Origin: DSOI01 sp041394885
GTDB taxonomy: Bacteria; Acidobacteriota; Terriglobia; Bryobacterales; Bryobacteraceae
Assembly (NCBI GenBank): GCA_041394885.1
Contig: JAWKHI010000004.1
Span: forward strand, 225,618 to 289,617
DNA: 64,000 nucleotides
Direction: 5' to 3'
The notes under the pieces were generated by a model that worked only from the letters and a program-made list of their open reading frames with translations, searched no databases and was not told the origin of the DNA. The position numbers were made by a program, and so were the translations under genes. This document shows, in pieces, positions 16,818-26,100 of the stretch; position 1 is the stretch's first letter, and every line of letters starts with the position of its first letter.

Positions 16818-18572
16818 TCACCATGCGAGGGCGTAGGCATCCACGCGCGGGTCCGCCCCGGCGTGAAGGGTGCCGTCCTCACCGGCGACGATCGCGGCAT
16901 TCATTCCCAGTGACCACGCGCCACCGGACTTCACGCGATGGCCCATCTTCTGCAACTCCGCGCGGACGCGGCCCGGAATGCGCGATTCGAGCGTCACCTC
17001 GCCGCGGTACATCTTGTGCGGCCACGGCGACTGCGGGAAGCTGCGCGTGGACCAACGAGGCGCCTCGATGGCCTGCTGCACATTCATGCCGAACTCCACG
17101 ATGTTGAGAAACGTCTGCATGGTGCGCATGATCTGATCGTCACCGCCGGGGCTGCCCATCACCATCGCCGGGCGGCCGTCCTTCAACACCAGCGTCCCCT
17201 GCAGAGTGCTCCGTGGACGCTTGCCCGGAGCCAGCGCGTTCGGATGCCCTTCGACAAGTGAATAGTAGTCGCCGCGGCAGTTGAAGCTGAATCCGAGCCC
17301 TTCCATCACCACGTTGGTGCCGAAGGAATTGTGCAGGCTCGGCGTGAACGAAACCGCGTTGCGCTGGCGGTCCACGATGGCGACGTAGGAGGTGTCGCCG
17401 GTTTCACGATCTTCGCCATCGAAGGTGATGTCACGCGGATGCGCGGCGCCGGCGTCGCCCTGGCGGAACTCGAGCGAGGCGCGCGCGGGGTCGATGAGTT
17501 GGCGGCGCGCCTCCGTGTATTGGGCCGATAGCAGCCGCCCGTACGGGGCCTTGCTGACGAGTTCGTCGCCGATGTACTCGCGATCGGCGAAGGCAAGTTT
17601 GATCGCCTCGACGGATGTGTGAATGTATCGCGCCGAGTTGTGCCCCATCGCCTTCATGTCGAAGCCGGCGAGCAGGTTCAGAGCGAACAGCTCGGCGGGC
17701 CCCTGGCTGGCGGAGGGGTTCTTCACCACTTCCCACCCACGATAGTTCGCCGTCACCGGCGTTTCTACCAGCGCCGTGTACGACGCGAAATCTTCATAGC
17801 GGAACAACCCGCCGTTGGCTTCGGAAAAAGCGGCCATCTCGCGCGCGATGTCGCCTTTGTAAAAACGGTCGCGTGCGGCGCGCAGCGCAGCTTTGCGGCC
17901 GGCGGAGGCGTGTTCGCGCTCGGCCTCAACCAGACGCGTGAGCGTACGCGCGAGGTCAGGATTGCGGAAGATTTCGCCCGGCTTCCAGACCTTGCCCTCC
18001 GGATAGTACACGCTCACGCTCGACGGATACTTGCGCAGCTTCTTCGATCCGTTGATGGCGCGGGCAAGCCGGTCATTCAACGGAAAGCCGTCGCGCGCCA
18101 TGGCGATCGCCGGCGCCAGCACTTCGCCGAAGCTCATCGTGCCCCAACGATCGAGCATCACATACCAGGCGTCGATGACGCCGGGAACCGTGCCCGACAG
18201 CAGCCCGTCGCTGTCGGGGAGCGTGCCTTTGTGGTTGCGCTTGTACCACTCGATGGTGGCGAGCGCGGGCGCGGTTCCTTCGGCGTTGAGCGAATAGGGC
18301 TTGCCGGAGACCGAATCGAAGACCAGGAGCGTGGCGTCACCGCCAATGCCGTTGTTGTTGGCGTCAACCAGCCCGAGCACGGCCTGCGCGGCGACAGCGG
18401 CATCAAACGCGTTGCCCCCCTTCTCGAGAATCCGCGCTGCCACCTGCGTCCCTTCGGGCTTCATCGACGACACGGCCCACTGACGCCCGCGCACAACCGG
18501 CCGCGTGGTGGGCGGCAGCTTCTGGGCCAATATCGGCACGCCCAGCAGAAGGACTGCGATGACGGTTCTCAT
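16818..18572 (-). CDS. ggt: Gamma-glutamyltransferase, exported
   Basis: 584 residues from ATG at 18572, with an N-terminal signal peptide (MRTVIAVLLLGVPILAQ). An in-frame TTG at 18593 overlaps the upstream stop and is an alternative start. The substrate region AAVAAQAVLGLVDANNNGIGGD and the self-processing threonine in ETGDTSYVAIVD are present. GSPGGDDQIMRTMQTF provides the oxyanion glycines. The precursor would split at this Thr into large and small subunits in the periplasm and hydrolyse or transfer gamma-glutamyl groups from glutathione-like substrates. It is last in the acsA-DinB-AKR-ggt run. It is a second gamma-glutamyl enzyme in the window besides the cassette at 5.4-8.3 kb. Confidence 0.93.
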   Translation of the reverse strand: MRTVIAVLLLGVPILAQKLPPTTRPVVRGRQWAVSSMKPEGTQVAARILEKGGNAFDAAVAAQAVLGLVDANNNGIGGDATLLVFDSVSGKPYSLNAEGTAPALATIEWYKRNHKGTLPDSDGLLSGTVPGVIDAWYVMLDRWGTMSFGEVLAPAIAMARDGFPLNDRLARAINGSKKLRKYPSSVSVYYPEGKVWKPGEIFRNPDLARTLTRLVEAEREHASAGRKAALRAARDRFYKGDIAREMAAFSEANGGLFRYEDFASYTALVETPVTANYRGWEVVKNPSASQGPAELFALNLLAGFDMKAMGHNSARYIHTSVEAIKLAFADREYIGDELVSKAPYGRLLSAQYTEARRQLIDPARASLEFRQGDAGAAHPRDITFDGEDRETGDTSYVAIVDRQRNAVSFTPSLHNSFGTNVVMEGLGFSFNCRGDYYSLVEGHPNALAPGKRPRSTLQGTLVLKDGRPAMVMGSPGGDDQIMRTMQTFLNIVEFGMNVQQAIEAPRWSTRSFPQSPWPHKMYRGEVTLESRIPGRVRAELQKMGHRVKSGGAWSLGMNAAIVAGEDGTLHAGADPRVDAYALAW

Positions 18573-18589
18573 TTCAGACGCAGTATACT

Positions 18590-19363
18590 TCAATTCCGCT
18601 TGTAGATCGCATCGCCGGCGCGCCGCATCCAGGCAAGTTCGTCGTCGCTCATCGGCCCAAGCTCGAGCGCGGTGAGCGCATGTTGCGCCTGTTCTGCGTT
18701 GGCCGTGCCGGTCAGGCAGACATGCACGGCGGGATTGGAAAGCACGAAGCGATAGCAGTCGGCCGCCGTGGGCACCCGTTCGCCCGCCGGGACTTTGTTG
18801 CGATCCAGAAGCTGCCGCCAGCAGGTGGCGGTGTAGCTGACCACGCCGGCCCCGGCGGCGCTCAGTGCCGGAAAGACCTCCGTCTCACCCCCTCGATGGA
18901 CTGCGTTGTACCGGGTATGGAACACGTCCGGCGGGCCGCCGGCCACCGACGCGAAGATTGGCCGATGATGCGCCGACATTCCAATGAATCGGATCTTTCC
19001 TTTTTCCTGCAGACGCGCGCTGGCGTCGAAGATCCGTTGGGGCGGCACGCGATTCCAAAGACCCAGCAGCAGGATGTCGGCGTATTCCACGCCGGCACTC
19101 TTCAGAGCACGATCGAGGCTGATCTCGAGAAACGAGGCGATCGGCGAGTAGGATTGCACGACAAGCACCATGCGCTCGCGCTGACGGCGCAGGTTGCGGA
19201 TCGCTTCCGCGAATGCCGGACTGCGCCGGGTGCCGAAGTAGAGGTAGTTGCACCCGCGCTCGAAGGAGGCTTCGATGGCTTTGGATGGGATGCCGTAGGA
19301 GGCCGAAAGGCCGAGCGGGCCCACACGGAGGTGGGTGCGGCCAAGAGTCCTCTCGATAAACAT
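18590..19363 (-). CDS. Aldo/keto reductase-like protein with degenerate active site
   Basis: 257 residues. The pattern RTLGRTHLRVGPLGLSAS, the barrel strands ADILLLGLW, GKIRFIGMSAHH and the C-terminal NPAVHVCLTGTANAEQAQHAL are those of the aldo/keto reductase family. The usual Asp-Tyr-Lys-His tetrad is not clear: where GxNFFDTAxxYG is expected the sequence is RGCNYLYFGTRRSPAF. It may bind nucleotide without classical reductase activity. The chain is shorter than the 300 or so residues usual for the family. It abuts DinB upstream and reaches the ggt region downstream. Function unknown. Confidence 0.78.
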   Translation of the reverse strand: MFIERTLGRTHLRVGPLGLSASYGIPSKAIEASFERGCNYLYFGTRRSPAFAEAIRNLRRQRERMVLVVQSYSPIASFLEISLDRALKSAGVEYADILLLGLWNRVPPQRIFDASARLQEKGKIRFIGMSAHHRPIFASVAGGPPDVFHTRYNAVHRGGETEVFPALSAAGAGVVSYTATCWRQLLDRNKVPAGERVPTAADCYRFVLSNPAVHVCLTGTANAEQAQHALTALELGPMSDDELAWMRRAGDAIYKRN

Positions 19364-19858
19364 CTACTCAGTAAGTTGCCGGTAGTAGGCGATCAAGTCA
19401 AGGGGTGGCGGCGTCTTGCCCATCGTGCGCAAAAAGCCCGCCACCTGGCCGCGGTGATGCGTGGCATGGTTCACCACGTGCAGCAGGATCTGCCACAACG
19501 GCGTCCGATGCGCATTGCCTTTGAGGTCGCTGTACTCGGTAACACGGTCAAGACCGGCGGCGTCGAGGCCGGCCACGAGTGCTTTCCAGCTTTGATGCAG
19601 CGGCGGCCAGTCATTCTGCAACACGGACAAGTACATGTCCTGCTCAACGTCCATGAAGCGGCCCGGCACGTGTCCCCGCACGCGGGCGATCCAGATTCGG
19701 TCCGCCGCAAACACGTGGACGAGGGTGCCGAGGACGCTTTTGTCGGCGGTGCCGAAGTCGCGGGTCAGTTGTTCGGGACTGAGCGCGGACGCGGCCTCGA
19801 CGAGTCGCGTGCTAGCCCAAGCCGTGTAGCCAATGTGATGGCGAATCTGTTCGAGCAT
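19364..19858 (-). CDS. DinB-family putative metal-dependent protein
   Basis: 164 residues from ATG at 19858. It has the four-helix DinB/YfiT pattern: an N-terminal IGYTAWASTRLVEAA helix, LGTLVHVFAADRIWIARVRG with the first histidine, and LLHVVNHATHHRGQVAGFLR with the C-terminal histidines that bind metal. DinB-like proteins include thiol-S-transferases (bacillithiol or mycothiol) and many of unknown role. It lies 20 bp after acsA and directly abuts the reductase-like gene, so it is probably co-transcribed with both. Substrate unknown. Confidence 0.88.
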   Translation of the reverse strand: MLEQIRHHIGYTAWASTRLVEAASALSPEQLTRDFGTADKSVLGTLVHVFAADRIWIARVRGHVPGRFMDVEQDMYLSVLQNDWPPLHQSWKALVAGLDAAGLDRVTEYSDLKGNAHRTPLWQILLHVVNHATHHRGQVAGFLRTMGKTPPPLDLIAYYRQLTE

Positions 19859-19878
19859 CTCTCTCGCTCCAACTGAGA

Positions 19879-21809
19879 TCAGTCGTCGTCGTGGCTGGCC
19901 GCCAGGCGCGTGATCACGCCCATGTCTTCGAGCGTGGTGACGTCGCCGGCGACGGTGTGAGAGGTGACGATTTCGCGCAGCAGGCGGCGCATGATCTTTC
20001 CGGATCGCGTTTTGGGGAGCGCTTCTGTGAACCGGATCTCTTCCGGACGCGCGAACGGCCCGATCTCGTGCGCCACCCATTGGCGAAGTTCCTTGCCGAG
20101 CACGCCGTGATCGAAGTCGCCCTTCTTGAGCGTGACGAAACAGCATACAGCCTGTCCGGTGATCTCATGCGGCTTGCCGACCACGGCGGCTTCGGCGACG
20201 GAGGGATGCTTCACCAGCGCCGATTCGATCTCCATGGTGGACAGGCGATGCCCGGAGACGTTCATCACGTCGTCGACGCGGCCGAGGATCCAGTAATAGC
20301 CGTCTTTGTCGCGGCGCGCGGCGTCCCCGGTGAAGTAGGCGCCCTGCACCTTGCCCCAGTATTGATCGGCGTAGCGGTCCGGGTCGCCCCAGATGGTGCG
20401 AAGCATCGAGGGCCACGGGCGCTGGATGATGAGATAGCCTTCCTTGTCGTCGCCGACGGGGTTGCCGTCGAGGTCGACGATTTCGGGCAGGATGCCGGGC
20501 ATTGGCAACGTTCCCGAACCGGGCTTGGTGGGAACGGCGCCGGGCATGGGCGCAATGAGGATGCCGCCGGTTTCAGTCTGCCACCATGTGTCGACGATGG
20601 GACAGGCCTCCTTGCCGATGACGCGGTTATACCAGGACCATGCAGCGGGATTGATGGGTTCGCCCACCGACCCGAGCAGGCGGAGCGAGGACAGGTCATA
20701 CTTCTCGGGCCACGCGTCGCCCTGACGGATCAGAGCGCGGATGGCGGTGGGCGAGGTGTAAAAGATATTGACCTTGTACTTCTCGACGATGTTCCACCAG
20801 CGCCCGAAGTCCGGGGTGTCGGGAGCGCCTTCGTACATGAGCGTGGTGGCGCCGGCGGAAAGGGGCCGTAGACGATGTAGGAGTGGCCGGTGACCCAACC
20901 GATGTCGGCCGAGCACCAGTAGACGTCTTCGTCGCGGATGTCGAAGACCCACTTCATGGTCATGGTGACGTAGGTGAGATAGCCGCCGGTGGTGTGGAGA
21001 ATGCCTTTCGGCTTTCCGGTTGTGCCGGAGGTGTAGAGGACGTAGAGGGGATGCTCGGCGTCAAGATGCTCGGCGGGGCAATCGTCGCTCGAGTCGGCGT
21101 CGAGTTCGTGCCACCAATGATCCCGGCCCTCCACCATCGTGATGGCGGAAGCGGTGCGTTTGACGACGATAACGTTGGTGACGCCGGGGCATTCGGTGAG
21201 CGATTCGTCCACCGCGTCCTTGAGGCGCACTTCCTTGGCGCGCCGCCAGCCGCCGTCGGCGGTGATGACGAGCGTGGCGTCGAGATCTTGAATGCGGGCC
21301 TTGAGCGCTTCCGCGGAGAAGCCGCCGAACACCACCGAGTGGATCACGCCGAGCCGTGCGCAGGCGAGCATGGCGATGGGCAGTTCCGGGATCATCGGCA
21401 TGTAGATGATGGCGCGGTCACCTGCTTTGTAGCCTCGCGCTTTCAACACGTTGGCGAAGCGCTGTACGAGGCGGTGCAATTCGCCGTAGGTGATGGCGCG
21501 CGTGTCTCCCGGTTCGCCTTCCCACAAAATGGCGACCTTGTCTTTGCGCCCGCCGAGGACGTGCCGGTCCAGGCAGTTGTAGCTGACGTTGGTCTTGGCG
21601 CCTACGAACCACTTGACGAACGGCGGGTTCCACTCAAATACGTGGGACCATTTCTCGAACCAATGGATCTCGCGTTCGGCGAGTTCGCCCCAAAACTGTT
21701 CGGGCTGATCCCTGGCTTGGGCGCAGAGGGCTCGATAGGCATCCATGCTGCCGACGTGGGCCTTGGAGGCAAAAGCGGCGGAAGGGGAGTAGACGGGTTC
21801 CTGACTCAT
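19879..21809 (-). CDS. acsA: Acetyl-CoA synthetase with a one-base frameshift
   Basis: Activates acetate to acetyl-CoA through acetyl-AMP. Starting at ATG 21809, the N-terminal half has AHVGSMDAYRALCA, the P-loop TSGTTGKPKGILHTTGGY and DIGWVTGHSYIVYGP. There the frame breaks. In the next frame the protein continues LSAGATTLMYEGAPDTPDF, DTWWQTETGG, GRVDDVMNVSGHR and the C-terminal PKTRSGKIMRR, whose last lysine is the usual acetylation switch. Adding one C to the run of four (20862-20865, G on plus) restores an intact protein of about 643 residues. Since everything else is conserved, a consensus error or very recent mutation is likely. First of a four-gene minus-strand run. Confidence 0.9.
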
Positions 21810-21914
21810 GACGAACTTCAAATTCTATCATCCAGGCCATGATGGCGATTTCGACTTGAAGCCCGGCAGCAGCTATTCGCGGCAGCCAGCCCAGGGATGC
21901 CCTCAGGGGTGGTA

Positions 21915-21928
21915 TCCAGTAAACTGGA
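21915..21928 (+). promoter_or_regulatory. Palindrome before hicB, candidate autoregulatory operator
   Basis: TCCAGT, two bases, then ACTGGA form a perfect 6-bp inverted repeat ending 6 bp before the hicB ATG. It includes the GGAG that would serve as ribosome-binding site. Antitoxins of hicAB loci repress their own operon through short palindromes, so this is a natural operator candidate. The regulatory role is inferred. Confidence 0.5.
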
Positions 21929-21934
21929 GAAGCC

Positions 21935-22150
21935 ATGGTCAGCATCGAACCAATTCGCCTGGAAATCGAACGCGAACACGACGGTAGGATTCTTGTGTCC
22001 GTCCCCGACCTTCCAGGAGTGATGGCGTACGGCGCCACGGAAGTTGAGGCCGTACGCAAGGTCAAAACGATCGCCCTTCAAGTGTTGGCGGACATGGTTG
22101 AGAGCGGCGAAGAGGTTCCGGAACCTCTCCGGGTCCTGTTTGCGGCGTGA
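21935..22150 (+). CDS. hicB: HicB-family antitoxin
   Basis: 71 residues. The sequence LEIEREHDGRILVSVPDLPGVMAYGATEVEAV is the HicB partial-RNase-H fold (the strand with VPDLPGVMAYG is diagnostic). VKTIALQVLADMVESGEEVP closes the domain. There is no separate DNA-binding extension, so this is the short class. It is translationally coupled to hicA: its TGA overlaps the GTG of the toxin. The antitoxin comes first, whereas many hic loci have the toxin first. It neutralises HicA by direct binding. Confidence 0.85.
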   Translation: MVSIEPIRLEIEREHDGRILVSVPDLPGVMAYGATEVEAVRKVKTIALQVLADMVESGEEVPEPLRVLFAA

Positions 22151-22383
22151 GCACTTGGGGTGCGGCCAAGGCGAGGCGCGTCTACGCGGCTTTGCTACGG
22201 CTGGGCTGGACGCTCAAGAAGCAGGTCGAGTCACACCGGAAGCTCCAGCGGCCGGGCTGGCCGAATTTCACCTTCTGTTTTCACGACAGCGAGGAAATAG
22301 GGCCGGCAGCGCTCGCCAAAATCGGCAAAGACACTGGCCTCCGGCCGGAGGATCTTAGAGGGAGTAATCGAGGACCCGGCTGA
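22147..22383 (+). CDS. hicA: HicA-family mRNA interferase toxin
   Basis: 78 residues from GTG at 22147, overlapping the hicB stop as GTGA. The double-stranded-RNA-binding-like fold is visible: VYAALLRLGWTLKKQ, the catalytic histidine H30 in ESHRKLQRPGW (usual form GSHxxxxxxG), then FHDSEEIGPAALAKIGKDTGL. HicA cleaves mRNA and tmRNA when released from HicB. Length fits the family. About 100 bp with no feature follow before the next small gene. Confidence 0.85.
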   Translation: MSTWGAAKARRVYAALLRLGWTLKKQVESHRKLQRPGWPNFTFCFHDSEEIGPAALAKIGKDTGLRPEDLRGSNRGPG

Positions 22384-22488
22384 CCTTGCGTTCCTAGACC
22401 TGATTGGCACGCTCGCTTGGGCGGTTGTGGAGATCATGCCTTCGCGGGCTAGCAGGCGGTAGAGCGGCGGGGTTTACAATCGAGACTT

Positions 22489-22704
22489 ATGTGCTGCGAT
22501 GAACTCTCCGCGCTGGTGGACCGGGATTTTCTCCGCGTGGGACTGCCGCACACGCTGCCGAACGGCCGGTTCGTGACCGAGATCGACACCGAGTACTTCC
22601 TGGTCTTCGGGGAAGAGCGGCCATCGTACGTCGGTCTGAACTTCTGTCCGTTTTGCGGACGGGCGCTGAGCCGGGAGCTGTGGAACCGGGAAAAGAAGAA
22701 GTAA
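22489..22704 (+). CDS. Small Cys-rich protein, possible zinc ribbon
   Basis: 71 residues with no recognised family. C2 and C3 at the N-terminus and C53 and C56 in NFCPFCGRALS could together bind zinc; the latter is a classic zinc-ribbon knuckle. The middle (HTLPNGRFVTEIDTEYFLVFGE) looks like beta structure, and the end is basic (RELWNREKKK). The start ATG at 22489 has no strong ribosome-binding site. Regular amino-acid composition and the CxxCG motif argue that it is a real gene. It stands alone after hicBA. Confidence 0.55.
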   Translation: MCCDELSALVDRDFLRVGLPHTLPNGRFVTEIDTEYFLVFGEERPSYVGLNFCPFCGRALSRELWNREKKK

Positions 22705-23107
22705 GCGCGCAGATGGATCCGTCCGGGCTATGAGCCGGTTTCTGGACCGATTCCGGCGAGCCGGACCGGCGGCAAGCGTCGTCAGGCCGTCCATTTCTGG
22801 ACGAAGCCGACCGACATCTACCGGAAATCGAACGGAGCGGGCCCTCCTCTTCCCCTATTTGGTCTTGCTCCGCGTGGGGACACCGCCAGACGAATTGCTC
22901 CGTCCGCGGTGCGCTCTTACCGCACCATTTCACCCTTACCGCATTCCGCCGAGCGGAATACGGCGGTTTGTTTTTCTGTGGCACTTTCCGTAAAGCCCGC
23001 TTTGAGCGAGCCCCCTGACCATTGCTTCCGACGCCGCCCTGGAGACCGGACTTTCCTCCGCGCCGGACCCAGGTCCGGCCCGCCGACGGCTGCCTTGCCG
23101 GACAGAA
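22705..23107. other. 403-bp stretch without a recognised gene
   Basis: Between the small Cys-rich gene and the likely native end of the DUF4175 gene I see no convincing coding sequence on either strand. The only clear element is the terminator-like hairpin at 22939-22975. The region borders the frameshifted 3' end of the DUF4175 gene, so sequence quality or local rearrangement may matter here. Confidence 0.5.
22939..22975 (+). terminator. Candidate rho-independent terminator
   Basis: ATTCCGC (22943-22949), a 3-base loop CGA, then GCGGAAT (22953-22959) form a perfect 7-bp stem. It can be extended by three more pairs past one mismatch (CCG with CGG). A CGGTTTGTTTTT tract follows. The orientation suits the plus-strand hicBA and small Cys-rich genes. 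Confidence 0.55.
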
Positions 23108-23118
23108 TCAATTCCCTA

Positions 23119-26100
23119 TTATCGCATTCGGAGGCGAATACGCCGGGTTATTTTGCCCTTGCTGGGGCGGCCGGAAGTATTCGGCGACGAGTCTCCCGAT
23201 AAGCCGGCCGGAACCGGTGAGGTGACGGTAGAGCGGACCTGACCGCTGGTTCCTGTGAGCACACGGCGGGCTGTGGTTCGAGCTGTTCGAGCCGGTGAGG
23301 ACCGCACGGAGCAGTTGCTCCTGTTGCGGATCACTGGAAGCGGCTGGGGTCCAGGCGCGCCCATTTCCTTGATCAGGTCCTGGACGTCTTTGGCGACGTC
23401 GGGATTTTCGCCGCGAAGGTCGCGGCGGACTTCGGCGAGGTCGCGCAGGCCCTCACGGTAGGCGCGTTCGACGCCGGCGAGGCCGCTCGAGCCGCCTTGG
23501 CCATCATTCGGGAGCGCGTTGCCGAGGCCGGGCCGATAGCCGCCCGTGTTCATGGCGGAGAAATCGGCTTGGCCGCGCTCCCCACCCTGGCGCGCTTCGC
23601 GGGGCCCACCGGTGGATCCGCCGCGGCCGCCGGGCATGCCGGACGGGTCACCCTGGCCGGACGCGGAACCTTGGCCTTGCTGGCCTCCCTGCCCCTGTTG
23701 GCCGGCTTGCTGACCTTGCTGCCCTTCGCCCTGCGTGCCGTTCTGGCCCTGCTGGCCGGCCTGTGAGCGATCGCCTTGTTGGCCGCCCTGACGTCCCTGC
23801 CGGTCACCGGGTTGTTCGCCCTGGCCGTTACGCTGGCCCTGTTGCCCCTGCTGGCCGCGCTGGCCCTGCTGGCCGCGGGTGGCCTGCTCGAGCTGCTGGC
23901 GAAGCTGCTCCACGCGATTGAGCGCCTGCTCGAGCTTCTGTTCCTCGCCGCCGCCTGCCCCGCCTTTGCCTTCCATGGCCTTCTGGGCTTCACGGACCTT
24001 ATCGCGCATGCTGTCGAGTGCGGATTTGATGGGCGCTTCTCGCATGTAGGCGTAGGCGCCGAAGCCGCGCTTGATCAGCTCGGCGCTGTACTTCATGCGC
24101 AGGTCCACTTCGTTTTGCTGGAGCTCGCCCAAGCCCTCGCGGAGCTTGTTGGCGGCCTGGCGATTGGAGGAGGCGAGACTGCGGGCGGCCTCCTGCATTT
24201 CCTTTTCGAGCCTGGCGAGATCGTCGGCCATCTGCTGCCGCTCCGCCGAGAGCGCTTCGTTCTTCTTGCGGTCTCCGGAGGGCTGGCCGTTCATCTGTTT
24301 GGGATTGCCGAATTCCGAAAGCAGCTTTTTCTGGATTTCGTCCTGACGCTGGGAGAGACGTTCGGCCTGTTCGCCGATGCGGCCCACCTGTTCGCCGGCT
24401 TCCTGCTTACGCATGCCGCTCAGCACGTCGCGGGCTTCATTGAGCCGCTCGGCGGCGCGCCGCGCCTCGGCTTCGCCCTGCTGGCCCTGCTCGCCGGCTT
24501 GCGAAGAGGACGCGGCTTTGCGCATGTCTTCGGTTGCCTGGCGCAACTGCTCGATGGCCTTCTGGACGCGAGGGTCCATTTGTCCGCGGCTGCCGGCCAT
24601 CTGGCGGCGTCCGGCCTGCTGGCCCTGCGCCGACTGGCTTTGCGACTGCTGCGACGATTGACCCTGCTGGCCCTGGCTGTTCTGCTGGGACTGCTGCCCG
24701 CCCTGCTGGCCGTTGCGGGTGAGCTGCTCCATCTGCTTCTGCAACTGCTCGGCTTCGCGGCGGAGCATTTCCTGCTGCCAACGCTGCTGGAAGGTCTGCT
24801 GCTTGTTGTTGCGCTGCTGCTGGGCGAGTTCCTGCTGGCGGCGGGCGAGTTGCTCGAGCTTCTGGAGCGCTTCGTCCACTTCCTTCTGCTTGTTGCCCTG
24901 CGCGGCGGCCGATTGCTGTCCCGTCTCATACTGATTTTTTTCGGTGTCGAGTTCGAGGTCGAAGAGGTTCTCGAGGTCTCGCGCGGCGCCTTGGCCGCCG
25001 CCACCGCCCCCGCCACGGGATCCGAAAGCGACCTGGATCTGACGCATGGTGGCCTCGGCGCGGAGCAGGTGCTGAAGAGCCTTTTGCTCTTCCGGCATGG
25101 CGTCGTTCCATTGCGCACCCTTGAGCTTGTCGACGGCCTTGCCCATCGCCTCCGCGGCGGCTTCCATGGACTTGGTGAAGGATCCGAACGATTCGCTGGC
25201 GGCGGTGAGTTCGCGATTGGTCATGCGCTTGGAGAGCGTGGTGGCCTGATCGCGGAGCTTGCCCTGAACCTCAGAGAGAAAGCGTCCGGTTTCGGCTGCG
25301 GAGGCCTTGTCCGCCTTCTTGTCGCGCTGCTGATTCCAGGTGGCGGCGATGATTTCCTTCTGGCGGCGCGAAATTTCGTTCTGCTGCCCTTCGCCTTCGC
25401 CGCCGCCTCCGCCGCCGGTCTGCGATTGGAAGAACTCCTTCTCGAACGGCTGAGCTTCGATGAAGAACATGTCGGTGCGAACTTCGGTGAGGGCGTCCTT
25501 AGCTGTGGCATAGACGCTGACGACGTCGCCGGGGACGAGTTTGTAGTCTTCGAGCGCGAGCACGACGGAGCCGTTGACATCCTTGGCGCCCTTGTTCTTG
25601 AGCACGGGCACGACTTTTTCGTCGCCACCGTTGACCGAATAGTGCAGGTCCACATTACGGAGGCCGAAGTCATCGTCGGCGGCCACCTCGACGCTCACCT
25701 CTTCGATGGGGCTGGCTTTATAATCGCGGCCGGGGCGGGAGATGCGGATGGTAGGCGCGTTCTCCTTGCGGGCTTCGATGAAATAGTCCTCGGAAAGGCG
25801 GACCCGTTGCCCGCTATCCATCATGGCGATGTGATAGAGACCGTCTTTTTCGAGCTTGACGGTGGCGCGATATCGGTTGGGGGCGCCGGCATCGGCGAGG
25901 GTGATTTCCTTTTCGCCGTCGACGACGATGCGGCCGTTGTCGAGCGGTTTGTCGGTGTCGATGTCGAGGGTGGCCTCGGTGCCCTCCACCCCTCGGAGGT
26001 CGCCGCCCTTGTCTTCCACCGACGTGGGCAGCCCGGTCCAGGCGGGATGTTTGTAGGTGACCTTGATGTTTTTGACGCGGGGCAGATCCTTCACGTTGAG

